Assembly: GCA_030737875.1 (NCBI GenBank)
Contig: CM060923.1
Location: 36,820,501 to 36,884,500 of the forward strand
Source of the DNA: Allium sativum
Lineage: Eukaryota > Streptophyta > Magnoliopsida > Asparagales > Amaryllidaceae
Direction of reading: 5' to 3'
Length of the DNA stretch: 64,000 nucleotides
This document shows, one piece after another, positions 46,121 to 58,550 of the stretch. Within the stretch, counting starts at the first letter, position 1. Each line of letters opens with the position of its first letter. A program made the translations under genes and the position numbers. The notes beneath the pieces are model-generated. The model made no database searches. It saw only the letters and a list, made by a program, of their open reading frames with translations, and had not been told where the DNA came from.

Positions 46121-49079
46121 GTGTGAGAACTAAAACAGTTATTAATCTTTATTTTCAAAGGTAAATCAAGGGACCACGCCGTATAACACGGAACAGGTTT
46201 CCTCCCAAGAATACCAGTGCATAAAACAAATAGCGCAATGCTAAATAGAGAAAAATGAAGCTGTTATAAGACCCAGGTCCTATCACACAATGCAATGCAA
46301 GCCGGGGGATAGGGTTTTCCCTTATAACAGCCAAAGAATGCTTGATACGTTTAAAACAAATCATTTGATACTATAATAAGTGCATAGTGTATAAAAACAA
46401 CTTCAAATCATAAGTATCAATCATAGGCGGCATGAGCGTCCCATGCCACTATGTCGCCATATATAGGTTTACAAATAAAACGGCAAAGTCACGTATTTGG
46501 AAATTGGATTTCCATCTATGAACCGAGGCAAAAGATAGTCCTCAACCGATTCGAGACTGTCTAGCCCGAGCCTCAGGCAAGTACTCTGTCAAGCCTTTGG
46601 ATCGTCAGGGCCGGTCCACCGATGTGGATTAAAATGCCTGAACATGCGTTTCCCCGCCCTTTGGGGCGTAAATGAGCCAACTAAATGACTCCATCGGTTC
46701 GAGAACGACCGATCAATCCGAGGCGCCTCGCAACAGCAACAACCACATAAGTCAAACTCGTCAGGGCGTGTAAAACCACTGACGCCACTTCTAGCTAGAA
46801 AGAAACGCATGCCCTCCCTGAGGTCCGTCTCCCGTTTTTGGTTCATACCGGGTGTGAAACTCGCGAAGTAAACGTTACACAAAGCTACGCCACAAAGGCC
46901 GTGCTTCGATCATCAACCACAAGACTTTGCTTTTCAACAGAAGCCTCGATCAATTGCCACTTAGGTATGCCACACAGGCAATTCACTCCATGCGTTTGAT
47001 ATCCATCAATATATAACCCCTGAGCTCGTACGTCTCAGAGAAGGGCGTTAAGCAAGAGAATAAATTCTCCGCCGCCAAACAGATATATATTTAATAGAGA
47101 TCAATCACACGGACTAAAATCCAATGTCAGACACACAGTCCATTTACAAGTCCGTTCTGGGTCTGAACGAAACCGGAGGCACCTAGTACCCCGCATATCC
47201 ATCGATCTCCAAGTACGTCTGGACGATCACCAACTGTTTCCATCTTCTTGGGTGTACAGCCCAATCAAGATCATCAGTAATCACCCAAACGACGTGAAGA
47301 CTTCCGGTCTTCGACCACCGTCTTCATCTTCGACTTATCGTCGTATCAGTTATTCAGAATGGGATAAACCCGGTCTTCCCGAATAACTCGCGTATATTTT
47401 AAATAAGTGTTACACAAACACAACATACGCCTCATTCCAATTCATCAGTCACTAACCGTAAATTAATCAAGAGAATAGTTCCCCAAATATTAACCCCGAA
47501 GGCCGAAACCAACATAAGATCAATATCCAGAAAACCATTCTGCTTGGCTAACCGACAGTTAGTTTCTAATTTTCACATTCATAGGGAGAGGTTCCCATTA
47601 ATTTTATCCAAGGTAAATTCCTTGAATTTATTCTCTAATCTTCTTTTGAATTTTGATTCAACTAGTCGGGATTAACGAAACGTACCGAAGTAATCATTTG
47701 TTTTAATTTCCCAATCCCAACCTATTTATCCCATGAAGTAAAACTGGTAATACTTCATATCTAACACCACAGTGTTATCGGTAAATTCAATTACCATTTC
47801 ACGTTCAAATCTAATTAAAGATTTAACATCGCCTGGAGCAAAACTGGTGATACTCCATTTCGATTATTTCAATCTAATTAAAGATTCATTAAAACTCCAC
47901 TTAGTTTTAATATTTGACTAGGTTAAAGAATCAGTGTCATTTAAAACACGGTTCACGGTAAACCCAAAATCACATTCCATTAATTATCGGGTTAAAGAAC
48001 GAGTGTTATTTAAAACACTGTCCACGATAAACCCAAAAATCAATATCAATTCAATTAAATATTATTTAATTGGTACACTTCATTAAATCCAAATAAAAAG
48101 ATTTAATCTTTTCTCAACTGGGTTCAAGAACAGTGTTAGTGAAGACACCACTCACGACAAACCCAAATCACATTTGATATTCAATACAAGGCTCTGAATA
48201 GAAAATATACCGGCTTATATTCAATATCAAATCCTACGATTAACAAATGTCGTATTGGAAATAACGATATAAATATATATCTTTCAAATTTCCATAACAA
48301 CATCCGTATAATCACGAATTCCAACATCGAAATATTCCGAAGACAATTTCGATTCAAATCCACTCCAATGCAATCATTGGAAATTCTGGTTATTTTCAAA
48401 ACCATTTCAAATTCAATTTATTTATTTAAAAATAAATAGAATTGTAATTCTAGTTCAAAACTAGTTCATTTCGATAAAAATCTATTTTTATCTTTTCAAA
48501 TACGGAGTTTTTCACCCTAATTTTTCCCAAATCATTTCCAATGATTTTACGCAAATTATTACTATTTTTAATAATTTTATCAAGGCCCGTACAGTCGATT
48601 TCCATCAATGGCCATCGAACTGCACTTACAGCGACCTTTTTCAAATTTGATTTGGACGTATCTCCAAATCCAACCGTTAGATTTCAAATTTCTAATATTC
48701 GTTAGAAAGCTCTTTTCGATACGAACCCAACGGTTCCGGTTTTAGGAGAATCCGACGGTCGGATCTCCCGTAATGTCCGTTTGAAATAAATGGTCGAAAT
48801 TCGCGAACTACCGCGGCGCGGCGCGTTCTATTCAGGCCATTATATTATATATATATAATATATATAATATATATTTCGTTGATTTCTATTTAAAACGAAT
48901 TATATAAATAGTTTTAAATTCGTTTCAAAAGCAATTTCAACTTCCATTTCTATTCAAATCAAAATTGAATTCTTCTTTATAAATTCGTTTTAAATTTCAT
49001 TTCGATTCAATTCAAATTTCAATTCAATTTGAATTCATTTCAATTTGTTTCCAATTCAATTCGAATTCGTTTTCAATTC

Positions 49080-49445
49080 AATTCGAATTGGTTTTATATT
49101 CAATTCATTTCGAAATCGTTATATATTCAATTCATTTCTAAATCGTTATATATTCAATTCATTTCGAAATCGTTATACATTCAATTCATTTCGAATTCGT
49201 TATATATTCAATTCATTTCGAAATCGTTATACATTCAATTCATTTCGAAATCGTTATATATTCAATTCATTTCTAAATCGTTATATATTCAATTCATTTC
49301 GAAATCGTTATACATTCAATTCATTTCGAAATCGTTATATATTCAATTCATTTCTAAATCGTTATATATTCAATTCATTTCGAAATCGTTATACATTCAA
49401 TTCATTTCGAAATCGTTATACATTCAATTCATTTTGAAATCACTT
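49080..49445. repeat. 27-bp tandem array in E3 left LTR
   Basis: About 13 copies of a 27-bp unit with 'attcaattcatttcgaaa' and 'tcgttata'. The period is a multiple of three, so it yields a spurious repetitive open frame (49029-49592). The same array is at 56700-57060. Confidence 0.9.
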
Positions 49446-50569
49446 TTCAATATTCATTTTAGAATGAATAAAATCGATATAAATATCGTTTACGTCAAAA
49501 TGGCGTTAATCCAATCAACTCGGCTTCATATATTTCTATTTCAACAAATGAGTATTTATTTTTGTCAACACACGACTAATCTCAACGAATGAGTACTGTC
49601 CACGTGTGACTATTTTTGTTAAATTATTTCGTTCAACACATGACTAAACTCAACGGATGAGTACGGTCAACACATGAACCTTTACTTTATAATATTCTTT
49701 ATTTTCTAAATTGGAATGAGGCCCAATCAATCACCATATAATGTTAATTATATGGATTTTCATACATCACACGTATATGATAGCATTGAAAAATAATCAA
49801 CCATCTACCAAAGTGCACTACACTGTATAAGCATCAAATATAAATATTTAACGCTTATAACAACCTATCAATCAATCGATCGACATATTTAATCAATCAG
49901 GATGAGTGAACTTCAAATTTCATCCCAACACCCGTGTGGGGTTTCAAACAATCAAACACAGATTTTTATTCGTGCAGTTGGGCGATGTGTAAAATTTATC
50001 GACCCAATCAATATCAGTCAAATCAGTGCATATAAACAAATCGGCCGATTTGTCTATAAATATCTATTTATTCACTTTCACGTTAAAAATTATATTTTTA
50101 ACGATAAAACATTTTATTTCAACATATGAATTTCTATTCAATTCATTTATTCAATAAAATGATATTTTTATTTTTCTAACATATTTTAGAAAATTTCGGC
50201 GGCATAACGGCACGATACTAGAAACGGGACAAGGCCTAGCCTTATCCCCGGTCTAGTGAAGGCCCACGCCATTCACACATCAATCAAATCAATTCATTTC
50301 ACCAAACAATTCCATTCAATCAAATATTCTAACTAACTACTCAACCAAACAATTTAACAAACAAGCCATCCATGGTCTGTGGATGACGGGTGTTGGGTGC
50401 TACTAAACACCGTCTGCATCCTAGTATATATATATATAACTAGAAAAAAAGGAATTGAAAGGTGAGAAGTTCTCACCGATTGCTAATCCAATTGCACGAC
50501 TCTTCATTTATAGAAATCTTCGTCGTTCTCGCCTTTTCGTCCTCTTCGTTGCCCGTAGCCACTACATAT

Positions 50570-50870
50570 GTAAAAATCGAATTTTTACTTCGCTATTCAA
50601 TATATAAAAATCGAATTTTTACTTTGCTATTCAATATATAAAAATCGAATTTTTACTTCGATGTTCAATATATAAAAATCATATTTTTACTTCGATGTTC
50701 AATATATAAAAATCATATTTTTACTTCGATGTTCAATATATAAAAATCATATTTTTACTTCGATGTTCAATATATAAAAATCATATTTTTACTTCGATGT
50801 TCAATATATAAAAAATCATATTTTTTTCTTCGATGTTCAATATATAAAAATCATATTTTTTTATACAATT
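50570..50870. repeat. 34-bp tandem array in E3 left LTR
   Basis: Nine units of about 34 bp carry 'aatatataaaaatcatatt' and 'tacttcgatgttc'. The other LTR has eleven units (58187-58550), a difference that must have arisen after insertion. Confidence 0.88.
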
Positions 50871-51059
50871 GAAAATCTAATCTTTGTATAAACGAAAATC
50901 GTCTCTCCTATTTTAAAAACAATGTTAATTTTATTTTTTAAAAAAGAATGCAAACTTTGTTTTCAAAAGCAAATTCAATTTTGTTTTCCTAAAATCTAAT
51001 ACATTAAATAATTAAAAAAAATAAACTAAGAAACACTTACAGCGAGAAAAAAACTGAGG

Positions 51060-51400
51060 GGCGTCACCGTTCGACCGGGGGGGGGGGGGGGGGTTCTGAC
51101 GTGGCCGGAGGCGGAGGAGCTCTGGCACTGGGACGATGCAGTGGTGGTAGCGGCTTCGATGCAGTGGCTAGGGATGGTGGCGGATTGGGATTATCGTCAG
51201 GGGGGCGCGAGTTTCAGAAAGGAGAAAGAGGAAGGAGGGGAGGCGGCTGTCGATCGACGCAGTGGCGTCGCTGAGGGGGGGGCGCGATCGTCGCCTGTCG
51301 TGAGGAGGAGGTGGTTGGCGTCGAGCGATTTAGATTTAGGTTTTTTTTTTCCATTCTGAAACGGGATTGAAAAATAAGGGGGGGGGTATGGTTGACCGGT
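51060..51400. repeat. GC-rich block with poly(G) in E3 left LTR
   Basis: A strongly GC-rich, purine-biased island in otherwise AT-rich DNA, starting with 17 G (51077-51093) and ending with a G7 run near 51380. The open frame at 51141-51359 has only low-complexity composition. The equivalent block is 58740-59070. Confidence 0.7.
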
Positions 51401-52321
51401 TAAAGGAAGGAAAGGTTTTTTTTCTTTTTTTTAATTTAATTGTTTTATTTACAAAAATGTTGACTTTTTATTTCGACCTCGAAACGAGGCCCACCGCCTG
51501 TCGTCCATAGCTAATTACCCCCATTCCGAACACAATGGGATATGTTACATAGGCCAATTCGATCGTTACGACCTGGTTTCGCTGAATTTACATTTAAATC
51601 ATTATACTGTATTTTAAACGTACATTTCGAATTACCAGGGTCACATACTAACTCTATAAATCTCAAAAAAATATTTTCTAGCTTCGTATTGACGATACGG
51701 TCCTAACAAAACTAGTTTCGTCGAATTCTGAGACCGTTGGAAAAATGGCCAATTTCCAGTCGATTAAAATCAACTGAAACTGGTCAAACGCGTTTTCCTT
51801 TGCCACGCTCACATATTGAATCGAAAAATTATGAAATTTGGAATCTAGCAATAACTTAACATCACGGACCCAACAAAACTGGTTTCGTCGAAATCCGAGG
51901 TCGTTTGCAAAATGTCCATTTTTAAGGGCCTGAATTCCATAGCGACTATTCAGAATTTTCAACTGGACATATCTTTTGATTCCCGCTATGAAATTTCGAT
52001 TATTCGGATTCGTTGGAAAGATATTATCAATTAGATTCCATTATTTTTGGTTTCACTAAAATCCGGATTGTTTTGCACCCGGCACATTCAATTGAAGTTT
52101 GAAATCGAATTATCGAACTACCGCGCCATTTTCAATTCTATTTATAATTATATATAATTATTTATATTCTAACGACGACGTATATAAATATATACGTGGA
52201 AATCAATTCTAAACATTTTTCTCGTCGATATTATTTAAAATAATTTATTTTAAATAATCAAAATTCGCTAAAATTGCCAAAATAAAAATTTTAAACTGGC
52301 CCAGATTTTCGGGTTGTTACA

Positions 52322-52343
52322 ATCTCCCCCACTTAAAACTTTT
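52322..52343 (-). promoter_or_regulatory. E3 polypurine tract
   Basis: The element strand ends TTTTAAGTGGGGGAGAT directly before the LTR start TGTAACAACCCG. Confidence 0.85.
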
Positions 52344-53346
52344 CGTCCCCGAAAAGGAACAAAGTCGAAAGTGGTTTGATTAATCAACTCTACTTTCGGT
52401 CTGGCTTCTATTCCCCAACTTTTCAGTTTCTGAGAATTTTCAAAATTTCAAAAATTTGGCTAACACCCTAAATTTTCAAAAAATTTCGCCATAACCTCCC
52501 CTGCACCGGGAGCATCGGGGAATTTCAAATAGCTTCCCCGGTCCTTCAGATCTCAAAAAGAAAAAGAAAAAGCCAAGCGGCTAGCCAATAGGCTCATAAA
52601 ATCATCATCACCCAAACAAAACAGTAAATTATGTAGTAAACATGTACCTATTTGTCGGGCAAACAAATTTTATTCTCTGCTCTAGCCTCCTTGCTATGAC
52701 CTGTTCAATGTAAGTATTGTATATGCAAGCAAATGCGACCAATTTTCAATACAATTCAATATTTGATTCAATTAGGCTAATTGGCTAAAAATTAACAAGC
52801 AAATAAACAAACAACACAAACATCAATCAATTAGTGAATTAGAGTTTCAAATTCATAATTTTGATACATATACAAAAAATCATGTTTTTGATGCCAATTC
52901 ACAACAATGTGTTCTAACTATATAAGTTTTGGTTCTCACACCAGTCCAATGGAAATATATAGAAAATCACACCTTCGAAACACGAAACTAATTACTAATG
53001 ATGACGCGTCAATCATCAGAATCAGGTCCGGGCGACTAGAGTGTGATTCTATATCTATCCAATATATTAAAACTTTGAATATACGTTAGCAAGGCGTATA
53101 TGCAAAATCTTTATATACTGGACTGTCCAAAATCAATACAAATAAATTATTCAAATACGTGTAAAACGATCTAAATTTCAAAACAGAATTGTGTTCATTT
53201 GAAAAATATACTCTCCACACTCGTTCTAGGATACTACTGATCCCATCTCTAACGAGTCATTCTCATTGGATATTGCTAACCCAATATCTGATGAATTCTT
53301 TCGTACGGTTCTAATGTGTCTTGTTCTCTGAGCTTTGTAAATCAAA
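52344..53346 (-). other. E3 internal region, non-coding
   Basis: About 1.0 kb without a frame longer than about 60 codons and with no gag or pol motif. The PBS-proximal 150 bp hold three hairpins: 53219-53257, 53269-53288 (GATATTG/CAATATC) and 53330-53350. Confidence 0.8.
53219..53257 (-). promoter_or_regulatory. E3 leader stem-loop, counterpart of E2's
   Basis: The outer stem is ACTCGTT (53219-53225) with AACGAGT (53251-53257). The inner stem is GGAT (53229-53232) with ATCC (53240-53243), around ACTACTG. Relative to E2, one A-T pair becomes G-C and one G-C pair becomes A-T, keeping the fold. One further pair next to the inner stem is lost (A opposite C). Confidence 0.6.
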
Positions 53347-53350
53347 GCTC
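53330..53350 (-). promoter_or_regulatory. Hairpin overlapping the E3 PBS
   Basis: GAGCTTTG and CAAAGCTC form a perfect 8-bp stem around TAAAT. The right arm includes the first four plus-strand bases of the PBS, so folding would partly hide the primer site. Confidence 0.6.
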
Positions 53351-53358
53351 TGATACCA
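53347..53358 (-). promoter_or_regulatory. E3 primer-binding site (tRNA-iMet)
   Basis: The element strand reads TGGTATCAGAGC, two bases from the LTR start. Confidence 0.92.
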
Positions 53359-56300
53359 ACTGTAAAAACCTGTAACTTCCCCGTAAAGGAAAGTGTCGGA
53401 TAGTTCGAGAACAAGCCACAACAGAACTCATACAGAAGAACATTTCATTGCTTATTACAACAATGCATCAGATTACAAGAATATATAGAGTATAAATGAA
53501 TATTACACAGAAATATCAGAGATTTAAATTACATTTAAATACATAGCAGCGGAAAATAATACAATACACAACTGAAGGAGATATACGGATACAAAGCTTT
53601 CCGGATATCGTTCCAGCTGTAAACCAGGATCCTGTGAATATAAATCTGCAAAACCAAAACTACTAGCTGCCCGTGTCAAAATAAGGGCACCCAGAGTTTA
53701 GGTTAAAACAATAAACTCCAGGTCAGTCATGTGACTGGTGTGAGAACTAAAACAGTTATTAATCTTTATTTTCAAAGGTAAATCAAGGGACCACGCCGTA
53801 TAACACGGAACGGGTTTCCTCCCAAGAATACCAGTGCATAAAACAAACAGCGCAATGCTAAATAGAGAAAAATGAAGCTGTTATAAGACCCAGGTCCTAT
53901 CACACAATGCAACGCAAGCCGGGGGATAGGGTTTTTCCTTATAACAGCCAAAGAATGCTTGATACGTTTAAAACAAATCATTTGATACTATAATAAGTGC
54001 ATAGTGTATAAAAACAACTTCAAATCATAAGTATCAATCATAGGCGGCATGAGCGTCCCATGCCACTATGTCGCCATATATAGGTTTACAAATAAAACCG
54101 CAAAGTCACGTATTTGGAAATTGGATTTCCATCTATGAACCGAGGCAAAAGATAGTCCTCAACCGATTCGAGACTGTCTAGCCCGAGCCTCAGGCAAGTA
54201 CTCTGTCAAGCCTTTGGATCGTCAGGGCCGGTCCACCGATGTGGATTAAAATGCCTGAACATGCGTTTCCCCGCCCTTTGGGGCATAAATGAGCCAACTA
54301 AATGACTCCATCGGTTCGAGAACGACCGATCAATCCGAGGCGCCTCGCAACAGCAACAACCACATAAGTCAAACTCGTCAGGGCGTGTAAAACCACTGAC
54401 GCCACTTCTAGCTAGAAAGAAACGCATGCCCTCCCTGAGGTCCGTCTCCCGTTTTTGGTTCATACCGGGTGTGAAACTCGCGAAGTAAACGTTACACAAA
54501 GCTACGCCACAAAGGCCGTGCTTCGATCATCAACCACAAGACTTTGCTTTTCAACAGAAGCCTTGATCAATTGCCACTTAGGTATGCCACACAGGCAATT
54601 CACTCCATGCGTTTGATATCCATCAATATATAACCCCTGAGCTCGTACGTCTCAGAGAAGGGTGTTAAGCAAGAGAATAAATTCTCCGCCGCCAAACAGA
54701 TATATATTTAATAGAGATCAATCACATGGACTAAAATCCAATGTCAGACACACAGTCCATTTACAAGTCCGTTCTGGGTCTGAACGAAATCGGAGGCACC
54801 TAGTACCCCGCATATCCATCGATCTCCAAGTACGTCTGGACGATCACCAACTGTTTCCATCTTCTTGGGTGTACAGCCCAATCAAGATCATCAGTAATCA
54901 CCCAAACGACGTGAAGACTTCCGGTCTTCGACCACCGTCTTCATCTTCGACTTATCGTCGTATCAGTTATTCAGAATGGGATAAACCCGGTCTTCCCGAA
55001 TAACTCGCGTATATTTTAAATAAGTGTTACACAAACACAACATACGCCTCATTCCAATTCATCAGTCACTAACCGTAAATTAATCAAGAGAATAGTTCCC
55101 CAAATATTAACCCCGAAGGCCGAAACCAACATCAGATCAATATCCAGAAAACCATTCTGCTTGGCTAACCGACAGTTAGTTTCTAATTTTCACATTCATA
55201 GGGAGAGGTTCCCATTAATTTTATCCAAGGTAAATTCCTTGAATTTATTCTCTAATCTTCTTTTGAATTTTGATTCAACTAGTCGGGATTAACGAAACGT
55301 ACCGAAGTAATCATTTGTTTTAATTTCCCAATCCCAACCTATTTATCCCATGAAGTAAAACTGGTAATACTTCATATCTAACACCACAGTGTTATCGGTA
55401 AATTCAATTACCATTTCACGTTCAAATCTAATTAAAGATTTAACTATCGCCTGAGCAAAACTGGTGATACTCCATTTCGATTATTTCAATCTAATTAAAG
55501 ATTCATTAAAACTCCACTTAGTTTTAATATTTGACTGGGGTTAAAGAATCAGTGTCATTTAAAACACGGTTCACGGTAAACCCAAAATCACATTCCATTA
55601 ATTATCGGGTTAAAGAACGAGTGTTATTTAAAACACTGTCCACGATAAACCCAAAAATCAATATCAATTCAATTAAATATTATTTAATTGGTACACTTCA
55701 TTAAATCCAAATAAAAAGATTTAATCTTTTCTCAACTGGGTTCAAGAACAGTGTTAGTGAAGACACCACTCACGACAAACCCAAATCACATTTGATATTC
55801 AATACAAGGCTCTGAATAGAAAATATATCGGCTTATATTCAATATCAAATCCTACGATTAACAAATGTCGTATTGGAAATAACGATATAAATATATATCT
55901 TTCAAATTTCCATAACAACATCCGTATAATCACGAATTCCAACATCGAAATATTCCGAAGACAATTTCGATTCAAATCCACTCCAATGCAATCATTGGAA
56001 ATTCTGGTTATTTTCAAAACCATTTCAAATTCAATTTATTTATTTAAAAATAAATAGAATTGTAATTCTAGTTCAAAACTAGTTCATTTCGATAAAAATC
56101 TATTTTTATCTTTTCAAATACGGAGTTTTTCACCCCAATTTTTCCCAAATCATTTCCAATGATTTTACGCAAATTATTACTATTTTTAATAATTTTATCA
56201 AGGCCCGTACAGTCGATTTCCATCAATGGCCATCGAACTGCACTTACAACGACCTTTTTCAAATTTGATTTGGACGTATCTCCAAATCCAACCGTTAGAT

Positions 56301-56699
56301 TTCAAATTTCTAATATTCGTTAGAAAGCTCTTTTCGATACGAACCCAACGGTTCCGGTTTTAGGAGAATCCGATGGTCGGATCTCCCGTAATGTACGTTT
56401 GAAATAAATGGTCGAAATTCGCGAACTTCCGCGGCGCGGCGCGTTCTATTCAGGCCATTATATTATATATATAATATATATAATATATATTTCGTCGATT
56501 TCTATTTAAAACGAATTATATAAATAGTTTTAAATTCGTTTCAAAAGCAATTTCAACTTCCATTTCTATTCAAATCAAAACTGAATTCTTCTTTATAAAT
56601 TCGTTTTAAAATTCATTTCGATTCAATTCAAATTTCAATTCAATTTGAATTCATTTCAATTTGTTTCCAATTCAATTCGAATTCGTTTTCAATTCAATT

Positions 56700-57060
56700 C
56701 GAATTGGTTTTATATTCAATTCATTTCGAAATCGTTATATATTCAATTCATTTCTAAATCATTATATATTCAATTCATTTCGAAATCGTTATACATTCAA
56801 TTCATTTCGAATTCGTTATATATTCAATTCATTTCGAAATCGTTATACATTCAATTCATTTCGAAATCGTTATATATTCAATTCATTTCTAAATCGTTAT
56901 ATATTCAATTCATTTCGAAATCGTTATACATTCAATTCATTTCGAAATCGTTATATATTCAATTCATTTCAAAATCGTTATATATTCAATTCATTTCAAA
57001 ATCGTTATACATTCAATTCATTTCGAAATCGTTATACATTCAATTCGTTTCGAAATCACT
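56700..57060. repeat. 27-bp tandem array in E3 right LTR
   Basis: Counterpart of the array at 49080-49445, with a few unit-level substitutions. Confidence 0.9.
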
Positions 57061-58186
57061 TTTCAATATTCATTTTAGAATGAATAAAATCGATATAAAT
57101 ATCGTTCACGTCAAAATGGCGTTAATCCAATCAACCCGGCTTCATATATTTCTATTTCAACAAATGAGTATTTATTTTTGTCAACACACGACTAATCTCA
57201 ACGAATGAGTACTGTCCACGTGTGACTATTTTTGTTAAATTATTTCGTTCAACACATGACTAATCTCAACGGATGAGTACGGTCAACACATGAACCTTTA
57301 CTTTATAATATTCTTTATTTTCTAAATTGGAATGAGGCCCAATCAATCACCATATAATGTTAATTATATGGATTTTCATACATCACACGTATATGATAGC
57401 ATTGAAAAATAATCAACCATCAACCAAAGTGCACTACACTGTATAAGCATCAAATATAGATATTTAACGCTTATAACAGCCTGTCAATCAATCGATCGAC
57501 ATATTTAATCAATCAGGATGAGTGAACTTCAAATTTCATCCCAACACCCGTGTGGGGTTTCAAACAATCAAACACAGATTTTTATTCGTGCAGTTGGGCG
57601 ATGTGTAAAATTTATCGACCCAATCAATATCAGTCAAATCAGTGCATATAAACAAATCGGCCGATTTGTCTATAAATATCTATTTATTCACTTTCACGTT
57701 AAAAATTATATTTTTAACGATAAAACATTTTATTTCAACATATGAATTTCTATTCAATTCATTTATTCAATAAAATGATATTTTTATTTTTCTAACATAT
57801 TTTAGAAAATTTCGGCGGCATAACGACACGATACTAGAAACGGGACAAGGCCTAGCCTTATCCCCGGTCTAGTGAAGGCCCACGCCATTCACACATCAAT
57901 CAAATCAATTCATTTCACCAAACAATTCCATTCAATCAAATATTCTAACTAACTACTCAACCAAACAATTTAACAAACAAGCCATCCATGGTCTGTGGAT
58001 GACGGGTGTCGGGTGCTACTAAACACCGTCTGCATCCTAGTATATATATATAACTAGAAAAAAAGAAATTGAAAGGTGAGAAGTTCTCACCGATTGCTAA
58101 TCCAATTGCACGACTCTTCATTTATAGAAATCTTCGTCGTTCTCGCCTTTTCGTCCTCTTCGTTGCCCGTAGCCACTACATATGTA

Positions 58187-58550
58187 AAAATCGAATTTTT
58201 ACTTCGCTATTCAATATATAAAAATCGAATTTTTACTTTGCTATTAAATATATAAAAATCGAATTTTTACTTCGATGTTCAATATATAAAAATCATATTT
58301 TTACTTCGATGTTCAATATATAAAAATCATATTTTTACTTCGATGTTCAATATATAAAAATCATATTTTTACTTCGATGTTCAATATATAAAAATCATAT
58401 TTTTACTTCGATGTTCAATATATAAAAATCATATTTTTTTCTTCGATGTTCAATATATAAAAATCATATTTTTACTTCGATGTTCAATATATAAAAATCA
58501 TATTTTTTTCTTCGATGTTCAATATATAAAAATCATATTTTTTTATACAA
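58187..58550. repeat. 34-bp tandem array in E3 right LTR
   Basis: Eleven units; units 8 and 10 share a 'tttttttcttcg' variant, consistent with duplication of a two-unit block. Confidence 0.88.

Larger units (their letters stand above)
45744..52321 (-). repeat. E3 3' LTR (left copy)
   Basis: 6578 bp, from TGTAAAAACCC to GGGTTGTTACA. In order it holds U5 blocks shared with E1 and E2 (45925-46128), a moderately GC-rich stretch (46500-47400), a mid-LTR module (48590-48830), a 27-bp array, a 34-bp array, a GC-rich block with poly(G) (51060-51400), and a terminal module (51700-52130). ORFs duplicated in the other LTR (such as 46589-46882, minus) have no recognisable domain. Confidence 0.92.

Noticed and set aside
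46589..46882. 97-codon minus-strand frame repeated at 54206-54499
   Set aside because: Its conservation only reflects the two copies of the same young LTR, and it is absent from E2. No domain is recognised.
49029..49592. 187-codon open frame in the E3 LTR (and its twin at 56645)
   Set aside because: It is the 27-bp tandem array read as protein, with no domain, and it is open in more than one frame.
50570..50870. Regular 34-bp repeats suggesting a CRISPR array
   Set aside because: There are no unique spacers; the units are directly adjacent, AT-rich, and sit in a plant LTR.
51141..51359. 72-codon frame in the GC-rich E3 block
   Set aside because: Low-complexity Gly/Glu/Arg composition from purine-rich DNA. 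The twin LTR breaks it by an indel.
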